From a virus, in the IMG/VR virus record IMGVR_UViG_3300011253_000047, positions 1 to 20,186 of that record: 20,186 nt of DNA; one strand, 5' to 3'. The position numbers and the translations under genes were made by a program. The notes below the pieces were generated by a model. That model did not search any database, had not been told where the DNA came from, and was given only the letters and a program-made list of their open reading frames with translations. Shown here piece after piece: positions 7,437 to 15,194 of the stretch. How positions within the stretch are numbered: the first letter of the stretch is position 1; every line of letters starts with the position of its first letter.

Positions 7437-7760
7437 ATGAAGAAGATTGATAGACAGTTAAATCAAGGAATATTGGAAGATACCTATACTGATGGGGAAG
7501 GCATATTCCAGCACTATCAAGAAGACATTACCAAGCTAATAGAAGACAACAAAAGAAAGCAAAACGAAACAAACGACTGGATTAAATTTGATCCTAAAAA
7601 AGATTATCATCAAATACTAGACCTATCTATGACTGATGTTATGAAATTAAAAAATGAACATGGGGTTGATATAATGGGATCCCATGTAGATTGGAAGTAT
7701 GTGTTTAAACTAATAGAAACACATTACCCATATATGAAAACCACAACAGCGAGACTGTAA
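7437..7760 (+). CDS. Small soluble protein of unknown function (107 aa)
   Basis: A 107-residue frame with an AGGAGAGAG purine stretch (7428-7436) right before the ATG at 7437. The product is charged and mainly helical (IFQHYQEDITKLIEDNKRKQ) with a C-terminal half holding LDLSMTDVMKLKNEHG and WKYVFKLIETHYPYMK. It has no Cys, no membrane segment and no catalytic pattern. Its end overlaps the adaptor gene start (TAATG). It is likely co-translated with head-completion genes; function not recognised. Confidence 0.75.
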   Translation: MKKIDRQLNQGILEDTYTDGEGIFQHYQEDITKLIEDNKRKQNETNDWIKFDPKKDYHQILDLSMTDVMKLKNEHGVDIMGSHVDWKYVFKLIETHYPYMKTTTARL

Positions 7761-8392
7761 TGGCAATAAGCACACTAGGAGATTTAAAAGTTTCAGTCGC
7801 AGACTGGCTAAATAGATCAGACTTATCTTCACAGATACCTGACTTCATTACTTTGGCTTTAAGAAATGTAAATAGACAGCTATCTATTCCTTTGCAAAAC
7901 AAAGAAAGCACCATAACACCAATAGCCTTTGCTACCGACCTTCCTTCAGACACTATATATGTTATTAGTGTTACAGATTCTAAAGGCCGATTAGTTGAAC
8001 CTGTTACAATTGATGAGGTTTACAACTTTTCATCAGAAAGCGGAGCTAATGTTAGATACGCGCTTAGAGGGAAAAGTATTCTTTTGGCTCCAGATCCAGG
8101 CGCAACAAACACAGAAGTTTACACAATAGTTTATGTTGCTGATTCAGATTTTGATGGCGATGAAACTACAAGCGCTACAGACACATCAACAATCAACATA
8201 CAAGATATTTATTTATATGCTACCCTTCAAGAAGCGTATGTTTATTTAAAAGACGACAACAGAGTTCAATACTTTGCACAAGAGACAGCTAAAAGAATAG
8301 CTGATATGGAAGCAAGGCGTTCTCGACAAGGCTCTGTGAGAGGCAGAATTAAAGATGAAAGTATATCCGTTAACGGAGGCCCATTAATCTAA
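7760..8392 (+). CDS. Head-tail adaptor protein (SU10-type)
   Basis: A 210-residue protein whose N-terminal part LGDLKVSVADWLNRSDLSSQ followed by IPDFITLALRNVNRQL (to about residue 41) is the sequence style of podophage adaptor proteins of the SU10/P22 gp4-like type: a helical start with W-L-x-R-x-D-L and I-P-x-F-I. A beta-rich middle (about 50-140) and helices near the C-terminus (LYATLQEAYVYLKDD, ETAKRIADMEARRS) follow. In the virion a ring of adaptors binds under the portal and carries the nozzle. It follows the capsid and basic-protein genes and precedes the tail genes, as expected for this step. The start is part of a TAATG overlap. Confidence 0.82.
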   Translation: MAISTLGDLKVSVADWLNRSDLSSQIPDFITLALRNVNRQLSIPLQNKESTITPIAFATDLPSDTIYVISVTDSKGRLVEPVTIDEVYNFSSESGANVRYALRGKSILLAPDPGATNTEVYTIVYVADSDFDGDETTSATDTSTINIQDIYLYATLQEAYVYLKDDNRVQYFAQETAKRIADMEARRSRQGSVRGRIKDESISVNGGPLI

Positions 8393-10413
8393 TGACATCA
8401 TCAATCGACATAAGTAAACCAGCCCAAGGTACAGCCTTAACATTAGATGTTAGGAACAACTTTAGCCATGCTAAAGATGAAATTGAGGCTTTACAAGATG
8501 CTACTAAATCAGTAAAAGATTTTAATGCTGTTGGAAATGGTACGACTGACGACACAACTGCTATACAAAATGCAGTAAACTCAGGAGGAGTAGTATTTGT
8601 ACCTGCTGGAACTTATTTAATATCCTCAGCAATAACAATAAGCAATGATGTCATTATTAGGGGAGAGGGTGATAGCAGCATATTTTTAATGAAAGCATCT
8701 ACAGCCGCTAATACTTTTTTTAGCAACACTGCCGCTATTCAAGTTAAATTTGAGAATATCAAGTTTGATGGTAATTATGCAAATCAGTCAGCTACAAGTT
8801 CTAATAGAGCAATTAGATTTGACGCAACTACAATAAGCTCAAGGGAAACGCCAAGAGTACTAAGCATTAATAGCTGTACTTTTTGCAATGGCAGCCTCAC
8901 AGATATTCTTATTCAGTGTGATAATGACTTAGATAACTCAGTTACTAAGCTTTATATTTCTGAAAGTTATTTTTATGGTGGTTCGTTAGCTAGTGGATCT
9001 CAAGCCGGTGGAGATGCTTATGGCCCAAGGTATGTATATTTAAGGGGTGGGGTTTCTGCATTTATTTATGGTTGCACTTTTGATACAGGTTTAACAAGCG
9101 CCCCAGCGCAAGGTAGGGCTGGCATAGTGCATGATGAAGAAACAAGTCAAGGTGCTTTTACGCGCCCTAATGAACTTTTTATATGTAACAATGACTTTAA
9201 GCACGTTGGAAGGTCAACAGAAGATGGAACTTTAGGTTGTATTGATTTTTATTCTGGAGTAAAAAATTCTGTAATATCTGGAAATAGGCTTGCAAACAGT
9301 TATGGTAGAGGTATTTCTGGTAAAGCTGGCTCAGGGCAAATGATAATTACTAATAACATTTGTTCAGATACTACAAGAGGAACGGCATCTACAACAGGTA
9401 ACATAGGTGGTGACATTGTAATAAATGGAATTGCTTCTGGAACACAACCAGATAATGTTGATGATAATATTATTATTTCTAACAATATTTCTATAAATCA
9501 TCTTAACAGAGCTATTGTTGTTGAGGGATCTAATATTGCAGACGATCAAACTATGAGTAATGTTTTGATTACAGGAAATATAATTCAAAATGCTGGTCAA
9601 AGAGCAATTCAGGTAAGCCAGCTAAATGGAGTAATTATTAGCACAAACATCATAAAAGGAGGAATGGCAGATACTACTGTTTCTTCTTCTGGTCATACTG
9701 CTATATCCCATCAAGACTGTAGTAACACAATATTAATCAAAGACAATTTAATTGAAGATATTGGCAACTCTAGCCTTGGCAATGGTATAACTTGTGGGAC
9801 AACAACTGCCGACACAACTGCTGATGTTAAAATTTGTGACAACACTTTTAGGGGTTTAGCTGGCGGTAGTGCTATTGATAACGGATCTGGAAGCAAAACA
9901 TTTGTTTGCTGTAATAATGTTTTTGACACCATAACAAACTCAAGCGGAAAACTCATTGACATGGGTACTTCTGGAACAGGTGTGACAAATGGTGGATATA
10001 TAAAAGGCAATGTCTCATTAAATACTGGCGCTGATACTGGGGTTCTTTCTGGCATGGTTTTTACATCAGCCAAAGGGTTTTGGGTTGGAGATAACAACTG
10101 GGATAAGTCTGTAGCATTTTCGGGAGTAAGTAAAGCAGTAATATCCTCTGGCGCTATAACTGCCTTTTTAGAGTTTCATGTTGTTGCAGCCGAGTCAGGA
10201 ACTACTGATGACTTGACTACGATCAATAACGGAACTCAAGGAAAAATCATTACTTTAAGGGCGCAAAGCACTGACACTATTACTGTAAAAGATGGCGGAA
10301 CATTAAAAATTAATGGTGATTTTGCTATGGGTGGCGGCGGCTATGACTCTATAACCCTTCTTTGTAGTGATGGTACAAACTGGGTAGAATTATCAAGAAG
10401 CGATAACCAATAA
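8392..10413 (+). CDS. Tail spike/fibre with pectate-lyase-like beta-helix
   Basis: A 673-residue protein with GGAGG at 8375-8379. Residues 1-36 (IDISKPAQGTALTLDVRNNF and a short helix) form a likely virion-binding N-terminus. From residue 41, KDFNAVGNGTTDDTTAIQNA marks the start of a Pectate_lyase_3 right-handed beta-helix. Rungs rich in I/V-x-I-x-x-N (for example VIISTNIIKGG, ILIKDNLIEDI, SGNRLANSYG) continue to about 540. The last 90 residues end TNWVELSRSDNQ, a C-terminal hairpin common in phage fibres that may help trimerise. Family knowledge: such spikes bind and often cut surface polysaccharide. No catalytic residues could be assigned. The gene is markedly AT-rich: 16 of 60 bases are G/C at 9421-9480, against 27 of 60 at 19381-19440, which fits a module that is exchanged. 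Confidence 0.88.
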   Translation: MTSSIDISKPAQGTALTLDVRNNFSHAKDEIEALQDATKSVKDFNAVGNGTTDDTTAIQNAVNSGGVVFVPAGTYLISSAITISNDVIIRGEGDSSIFLMKASTAANTFFSNTAAIQVKFENIKFDGNYANQSATSSNRAIRFDATTISSRETPRVLSINSCTFCNGSLTDILIQCDNDLDNSVTKLYISESYFYGGSLASGSQAGGDAYGPRYVYLRGGVSAFIYGCTFDTGLTSAPAQGRAGIVHDEETSQGAFTRPNELFICNNDFKHVGRSTEDGTLGCIDFYSGVKNSVISGNRLANSYGRGISGKAGSGQMIITNNICSDTTRGTASTTGNIGGDIVINGIASGTQPDNVDDNIIISNNISINHLNRAIVVEGSNIADDQTMSNVLITGNIIQNAGQRAIQVSQLNGVIISTNIIKGGMADTTVSSSGHTAISHQDCSNTILIKDNLIEDIGNSSLGNGITCGTTTADTTADVKICDNTFRGLAGGSAIDNGSGSKTFVCCNNVFDTITNSSGKLIDMGTSGTGVTNGGYIKGNVSLNTGADTGVLSGMVFTSAKGFWVGDNNWDKSVAFSGVSKAVISSGAITAFLEFHVVAAESGTTDDLTTINNGTQGKIITLRAQSTDTITVKDGGTLKINGDFAMGGGGYDSITLLCSDGTNWVELSRSDNQ

Positions 10414-10426
10414 TTTAAGGTTAAAT

Positions 10427-12538
10427 ATGCCATTTGAAACTGATAAAAAAAATGGGTTTAAGTTTGACGCTTCAGAATTGTTAAGAACTGGAGTTTACCC
10501 TGATACCTTTGACAGAAACATTCCATTTTGGGATGAGGTCAATGGTGTTCAATATGACGAGTTTGGCATGAAGCGTAAGGCTGGAAGAAGCCTAATTAAA
10601 GACATATCTGCTTCGCCAACATCATCAACCTCTGAGATAAGGGGTATTGCTACTACAAATGAGTTTGACACCAAAGTAGCTTACATTGCTGATAGAAATA
10701 AAATATATTCTTATAGGTCTAACACTGACGTAACTAGGTCTGTAGTAGAGTCTGGAACTGATTACAACTTAATAAAAGATTTAAGCGCTACCGATTGGGA
10801 TGCTGCATCTGAATTTGTTGTAACATCAGCCAAGGCGACTCAGACTACAGAGGTAGAGTTAACTTTTGGTGGCCCTCATGGGATGTCTCCAGGAGATACA
10901 TTTTCTATTGCCGGGTTAGGAACTGGGAGCACCTCTAGCGTTGATATTAATAACGGTGGAAGCAATCCTGCAACATATACTTTTGTTACTCCTGTTGGAG
11001 GCGCTTTAAATGACCTAAAGGTTTATTTTAACATCTCAGGTCTAACAAAGGATGAAACATTTAGCACTAGCGGATCTTCAAAGCTAACACCACCAAGACC
11101 TACAACTTGGGATTCCACAGAAACAACTTGGGACATCTCTTCTAACTTTCCGGATACATGGGTTTTTGAAACATTTGGCAGCTTTGTTGTAGGTGCTAGA
11201 GGACAAGGAAAGCCAGTAATAAAGAAAAACAATGTTATATTTAATACTTTTTTTAATGACGAAGTAAGTGGCGGGACTATTACTAATCCAGGAACAGCTA
11301 ATTACGCTGTTGATGACGTTCTTGCTCAAGCAAGCGTTAGCCCTAGCGGAGGAAGTAACTTTGCAGCAAAGGTTACTGAGGTTGAATCTGGAACTGTTAA
11401 AGCTATAGAAGTTACAAATTTTGGCTCTGGATATGCTAATGGTGACGTAATTACTATGGCGATACCATCAGGCTCCCCAACAAGGTCAGGTGCGGTTACA
11501 GTCACAGTTACGGAACCAGATATTAACTATACAAAAGTTAAAATATTTAAGAGTCAAGGCCCGCATATGCTTGCCTTTAACTACAGTACAGCGGCAGATG
11601 ACTTTAAAACAAGTTTTTCTTGGTGCAGTGCGGATGATTTAGACTCTTGGGTTGGAAGCGCAACAAACACCGCAGGTAATTTGCAAATAAGAGAAGCTAA
11701 CGGTGAAATAATGTGCGTTACTCAGCTAGGTAATAACTTAGCAGTTTACACACAAAATCAAATGTTTATTGTTTCCTATATTGGGCTTCCAAACATATTT
11801 GGCTATAAGTTAGCCTTAGAGGGCGATATAGGGGCAGTATCTCCGCACTCTGTAGTGTCTGTTGGCAGAAAAAATTATGGCTTATCTAGGGATGGTTTTT
11901 TTGTAACGGATGGAGCCTCTAGTCAGCTTATAGGAAACCAATCAAGCATTAATAAATTCTTTAGAGACAATGTTAGTCAAAATGGCGTTTACTTGACACA
12001 AGCTTTTGATAATAGCAAAGAGAATGAAGTTGTTTGGTCTGTTCCATTAAACAACAATACGGTTTCTAAAGAGCTGTACTACAACTACAATACTGGTCAG
12101 TGGGGCATGAGAGATGGGTCAGTTACGGTATATAAGTCAGCAGATGTTTTTGACAGCGCTCTTTCTGCTGATACTAGCGGTAAATTTTACTTTGAAGGGG
12201 AAGGAACAGACTTATCCAACTCTTTTGTATCTGCAACAACAAAAGCACATGACTTCAACAATGCAGATAGGATAAAAGAAGTTTCTGCTTTGCGTGTAGG
12301 AAAGGAAGGAAATGGTAGCCCAACTGTAAAGATTGCTTTTACCAACACAATAGACGCAACGCCTGATTTTGAAAATCCAGTTAGCTCAGATCAGTTTGTT
12401 GTTAAAGACACATTTGAAAGTTTTCCAGTAAGGGTTGCTGGTAGATATATACATTTAAATATATCAAGCGAAGCTAATGATGATACTTGGAAGATAACTG
12501 ATATGGTTATACAGGGTCGGTTTGAGGGCGAAAGATAG
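10427..12538 (+). CDS. Tail nozzle/hub protein, beta-propeller type
   Basis: A 703-residue, beta-rich protein with AAGG at 10417-10420. It opens with FDASELLRTGVYPDTFDRNI and VQYDEFGMKRKAG, repeats VAYIADRNKIYSY and FGSFVVGARGQGKPVIKKNN-like blades, and later GNNLAVYTQNQMFIVSYIG and RKNYGLSRDGFFVTDGASSQ. These blades resemble those of podophage nozzle proteins (P22 gp10 or T7 gp12 role), which sit below the adaptor ring and carry the spikes. Residues about 133-220 (EVELTFGGPHGMSPGDTFSI) and about 282-362 (EVTNFGSGYANGDVIT) look like two separate adhesin-type beta modules set into the propeller. The C-terminal 100 residues (SALRVGKEGNGSPTVKIAFT onward) are probably a beta sandwich. Position after the spike and adaptor supports the call; the exact name is inferred. 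Confidence 0.72.
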   Translation: MPFETDKKNGFKFDASELLRTGVYPDTFDRNIPFWDEVNGVQYDEFGMKRKAGRSLIKDISASPTSSTSEIRGIATTNEFDTKVAYIADRNKIYSYRSNTDVTRSVVESGTDYNLIKDLSATDWDAASEFVVTSAKATQTTEVELTFGGPHGMSPGDTFSIAGLGTGSTSSVDINNGGSNPATYTFVTPVGGALNDLKVYFNISGLTKDETFSTSGSSKLTPPRPTTWDSTETTWDISSNFPDTWVFETFGSFVVGARGQGKPVIKKNNVIFNTFFNDEVSGGTITNPGTANYAVDDVLAQASVSPSGGSNFAAKVTEVESGTVKAIEVTNFGSGYANGDVITMAIPSGSPTRSGAVTVTVTEPDINYTKVKIFKSQGPHMLAFNYSTAADDFKTSFSWCSADDLDSWVGSATNTAGNLQIREANGEIMCVTQLGNNLAVYTQNQMFIVSYIGLPNIFGYKLALEGDIGAVSPHSVVSVGRKNYGLSRDGFFVTDGASSQLIGNQSSINKFFRDNVSQNGVYLTQAFDNSKENEVVWSVPLNNNTVSKELYYNYNTGQWGMRDGSVTVYKSADVFDSALSADTSGKFYFEGEGTDLSNSFVSATTKAHDFNNADRIKEVSALRVGKEGNGSPTVKIAFTNTIDATPDFENPVSSDQFVVKDTFESFPVRVAGRYIHLNISSEANDDTWKITDMVIQGRFEGER

Positions 12539-12778
12539 ATGGCTACTTTGCCAGAGGAGTATGACCGGGTAGCGCTTGAGGAGGAGCTAAGGGATCTTCA
12601 GCAAAAAATAGACGACATGAAGACTCTCATTACGTTTATTCCTTTAGGAAATCCACCTGTAGTGACAAATAAAGACAAGGGATTAGTTGCTTATAGTGAT
12701 GGAACTGTTACATGGGTTGGATCAGGTTCAGAAGGGCTGTATAGATATACAGGTAGTGCATGGGTTAAGATAGGTTAA
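12539..12778 (+). CDS. Small coiled-coil tail-associated protein (79 aa)
   Basis: The ATG at 12539 follows the previous stop directly, with a GAGGG at 12524-12528. Residues 8-35 form a coiled coil (VALEEELRDLQQKIDDMKTL). The rest is a small beta unit that ends GLYRYTGSAWVKIG, similar in type to the GTNWVELSR end of the tail spike. The layout, a trimeric coiled coil followed by a short beta tip, is common in small fibre or needle-like proteins. A tail-fibre accessory or a cap for the nozzle is possible. I do not recognise a family. Confidence 0.75.
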   Translation: MATLPEEYDRVALEEELRDLQQKIDDMKTLITFIPLGNPPVVTNKDKGLVAYSDGTVTWVGSGSEGLYRYTGSAWVKIG

Positions 12779-12795
12779 ATTAAGAGGGGAGAGAA

Positions 12796-13221
12796 ATGCA
12801 GCAGGATTTAGTTAAAATAGAACCAGAATATTTAAACAAAGTTTGGCACTTATGTGCGCCGATGCTAGAAAAAGCAATATTAAGATCAGAAGGTTACATT
12901 GATATTAAGGATATGTACCATCTTATAATGTTAAAGCAGTTTGATTTATGGGTTTTAGTGAGCCAAGAAGGGAATATTGATATGTCTGCTATTACAAAAG
13001 TAGAAATCAACCCACAAAAAACTGTATTGCAGATAAACTTTGTTGCAGCAGATGACCCAAAGGTTTTAAAAGACTTTAGAGAAACTCTTAAAATATGTGA
13101 AAAGTGGGCTAAAGAATTAGGTGCAACCGAAACTGTTATGTATGCAAGAAAAGGTTGGACAAAAGTATTTCCAGAATTTAAAGAAAAATACACAGTAATG
13201 ACAAAGGTATATGAGGATTAA
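12796..13221 (+). CDS. GNAT-like small protein in the virion-gene region
   Basis: A 141-residue protein with a very strong AGAGGGGAGAG site (12783-12793). It has a helix-rich start (PEYLNKVWHLCAPMLEKAIL), a hydrophobic strand LWVLVSQEG (51-59), a strand VLQINFVAADD (77-87), a helix DFRETLKICEKWAKELGATE and an end MYARKGWTKVFPEFKEKYTV. This order, and the R-K-G-W at 118-121, recall the GNAT-like proteins found beside internal virion genes of many podophages (the T7 gp13 neighbourhood). The acetyl-CoA loop (Q/R-x-x-G-x-G/A) is not clearly present, so it may be a fold relative with no transferase activity. Co-occurrence with the ejection-type proteins suggests an assembly role. Confidence 0.55.
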   Translation: MQQDLVKIEPEYLNKVWHLCAPMLEKAILRSEGYIDIKDMYHLIMLKQFDLWVLVSQEGNIDMSAITKVEINPQKTVLQINFVAADDPKVLKDFRETLKICEKWAKELGATETVMYARKGWTKVFPEFKEKYTVMTKVYED

Positions 13222-13224
13222 GAT

Positions 13225-13959
13225 ATGGGCGGTAAAAGCGGCGGCGGAGATACAACAACAACAACTAGACCATTTCCAGCTCAGGAAAGGGCGTTAACTA
13301 AGTTATTTGGCCTATCACAAGGCGCATTTGAACAGGGGCCAATGGAATACTTCCCTGGTCAAACGGTTGCGGCACAGTCACCTAACACTATTGCGGCACA
13401 GGAAGCAGCATTAGGTGCGGCGGCTCCTCAAGCTGGCTTAGGCATGGCAGGTGCAAGATCAGTTGCTGCGGCACTTGATCCTATGTCTGCTCAGTCTCAA
13501 GCAGTAATGGATCCGTTTATAGCCAAACTACAAAGCCAGATATTGCCCGGAATAGGCAGTCAAGCTATTCGTCAGGGTGCATTTGGTGGTAGCCGTCAAG
13601 GCATTCAAGAACAGCAAGCTGCTGAGTCGACCGCAGGAGCCGCTACACAGGCGATGCTAAGAAACCAACTAGCTGCAATGTCTGCCCTCCCAGCAGCCCA
13701 GAGAGGCCTTCTAGCGCCTTCTCAGACCCTATCAGCAGTAGGTGCACAGCAACAAGGCTATGAGCAAGCACTTATTGATGCAGAAAGACAGCGTTTTGCC
13801 TTTGAGCAACAAGCTCCAGAGACAGCACTTGATCGCTTAGCTAGTCGCATTACTGGTATTAACTTAGGTCAAATTGGCACTACTAGCGGTGGCGGTGGCG
13901 GTACAGATGCTGCTCAGTTAGCAGGCCTTGCTCTGGCTGGTTACGGATTAACAAAGTAG
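13225..13959 (+). CDS. Putative internal virion (ejection) protein, Gly/Gln/Ala-rich
   Basis: A 244-residue protein with GAGGA (13213-13217) seven bases before its ATG. It begins with a flexible MGGKSGGG and a five-Thr run, then RPFPAQERALTKLFGLSQGA, a region of Ala/Gln/Gly-rich helices, GGSRQGIQEQQAAESTAGAA, and ends with a hydrophobic stretch (AQLAGLALAGYGLTK). The motif F-P-G-Q-T-V-A near residues 43-49 and the G-A-F-G-G-S-R near 120 resemble proteins that I remember between tail and internal virion genes in podophages. It could line the tail channel or be ejected with DNA. Function is inferred from composition and place. Confidence 0.62.
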   Translation: MGGKSGGGDTTTTTRPFPAQERALTKLFGLSQGAFEQGPMEYFPGQTVAAQSPNTIAAQEAALGAAAPQAGLGMAGARSVAAALDPMSAQSQAVMDPFIAKLQSQILPGIGSQAIRQGAFGGSRQGIQEQQAAESTAGAATQAMLRNQLAAMSALPAAQRGLLAPSQTLSAVGAQQQGYEQALIDAERQRFAFEQQAPETALDRLASRITGINLGQIGTTSGGGGGTDAAQLAGLALAGYGLTK

Positions 13960-13968
13960 GAATATATT

Positions 13969-14325
13969 ATGGGAATTGGTTTTAAAGTTGCTGGCTCAGG
14001 CGTTAGATCCGGAATAGAAAACAAAGAAGACTTAGGTGTTTCAAGAGTATTTTTTCCTAAAAACACATCTAGTTCTGCATTTTTCCCTGAAATGACTGCC
14101 GCAGAAAAAGCTGCTGAAATTCGTAAATTGTTTGGTGCTGGCACTTACGAGTCCAGAGCACAGCAAGCGCTTCCTGGCATTTTACAGCGTTTACAGACAA
14201 ATACACCCACTTTAAGTGTTGTGCCTACAGGGCAAGGCTTACTACAAAGCTTAGCAACAAAAGGTATGGATCAGATAGCGTCTGGTCAAGCAATGAACCC
14301 AACAATATTAAAAGCAAAAGGATAA
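13969..14325 (+). CDS. Hypothetical virion-region protein (118 aa)
   Basis: A 118-residue frame with TAGGAA overlapping the previous stop and an ATG at 13969. It has a Gly/Ser-rich N-terminus (GIGFKVAGSGVRSGIENKED), a helical middle (MTAAEKAAEIRKLFGAGTYE) and a Thr/Gln-rich rest (QALPGILQRLQTNTPTLSVV). It has no membrane segment and no catalytic motif. The frame is tightly packed between two internal-virion-like genes and shares their Ala/Gln-rich style, so it is likely part of the same set, perhaps a small partner protein. I do not recognise its family. Confidence 0.65.
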   Translation: MGIGFKVAGSGVRSGIENKEDLGVSRVFFPKNTSSSAFFPEMTAAEKAAEIRKLFGAGTYESRAQQALPGILQRLQTNTPTLSVVPTGQGLLQSLATKGMDQIASGQAMNPTILKAKG

Positions 14326-14329
14326 TACA

Positions 14330-15193
14330 ATGGCTTTACCAGCGTTTTTAATACCTATGTTGATAGGCGGTGCAGCTCTTGGCGCCAACGTAGCTAAGAA
14401 TAAAGATGAAGACCTTTTAAAAGGCGCTCTTAAAGGTGCTTTGCTGGGTGGTTTGGGTGCTGGCGGCCTATCGGCGGCAGGAGTTGGGGCAGGAGCAGGT
14501 GCGGGTGCAGCAGGAGCAGGAATTACTAAAGCGGCAGCGACTGGCGGAGCTTCGGCAGCGGCAAATCCTATAACGGGTGTTTTAGCTCAACAGACAGGTA
14601 CTGGCGCAGAAGCAGCGGCGGTAAAAGCAGACGTAGCAGCAAAAGAGGCGGCATCTAAAGCAGCAGCAGCAAAAGCTTCTACGGCGGCTATAGTTCCTCC
14701 TACAAATGCAGCCTCAACTGTCGGTGCTGATTCATTATTTTCAGCCGCTGACTTAGGCTTGAATGTAAATCCCGCAACAGGATCTAGCTTAACTACACCT
14801 ACAAATACTTTTAGCGCATTTCAAGCTCAAAATACTGCAAACAAAGCCGCTTTAGATTCTGCTGTAGGTAGTATAACAAATCCTATTACTGAAAAAATAG
14901 CTTTAAGTCCTGGAGCAAAACTCCTAGCAACAGCTAAAGCAAAACCTTTGGAGACAATGATGTTTGTATCAGCGCTAGGAGGCGGCGGTCAACAACAAGC
15001 GCCAGCACCATCTATGGCTCCTTTGACTCAACCCGGTGGCTTTGGCGATGTACCAACTGTTGAACAGTCTATTGGAATGGATAGCGGTCCTAGATTTGTA
15101 TCTAAAGGCTTATTTGATGAGTCAAAGCGGTCTATGGAAGAAGAAGAGATGGCTTTAATGTACCAGAAACTATCAGAGGCAGGATTAGTATAA
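14330..15193 (+). CDS. Putative membrane-inserting internal virion protein, Ala/Gly-rich
   Basis: A 287-residue protein with AAAGGA at 14317-14322. Residues 3-20 (LPAFLIPMLIGGAALGAN) are hydrophobic, and residues 30-65 form a Gly/Ala-rich zipper (LKGALKGALLGGLGAGGL, then GAGAGAGAAGAG) of the type that inserts in membranes. Residues 66-125 are Ala-rich helices. The middle is Thr/Asn-rich, and the end is charged (ESKRSMEEEEMALMYQKLSE). Such N-terminal glycine zippers are frequent in phage proteins that help DNA cross the cell envelope. The runs of GCA/GGA codons give a low-complexity DNA stretch at about 14470-14525. It could be an ejection protein; there is no lytic domain. Confidence 0.65.
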   Translation: MALPAFLIPMLIGGAALGANVAKNKDEDLLKGALKGALLGGLGAGGLSAAGVGAGAGAGAAGAGITKAAATGGASAAANPITGVLAQQTGTGAEAAAVKADVAAKEAASKAAAAKASTAAIVPPTNAASTVGADSLFSAADLGLNVNPATGSSLTTPTNTFSAFQAQNTANKAALDSAVGSITNPITEKIALSPGAKLLATAKAKPLETMMFVSALGGGGQQQAPAPSMAPLTQPGGFGDVPTVEQSIGMDSGPRFVSKGLFDESKRSMEEEEMALMYQKLSEAGLV

Positions 15194-15194
15194 G

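Noticed and set aside
9300-10097. Several minus-strand frames opposite the tail spike
   Set aside because: They are broken up, have no binding sites and mirror the repetitive Asn/Ile rungs of the beta-helix.
13250-13266. ACA triplet repeat
   Set aside because: It only encodes the Thr run of the Gly/Gln-rich protein and has five units; no sign of a regulatory repeat.
14470-14530. Low-complexity GCA/GGA repeat as a possible mobile or recombination site
   Set aside because: It is explained by the Gly/Ala zipper of the encoded protein, with varied codons.
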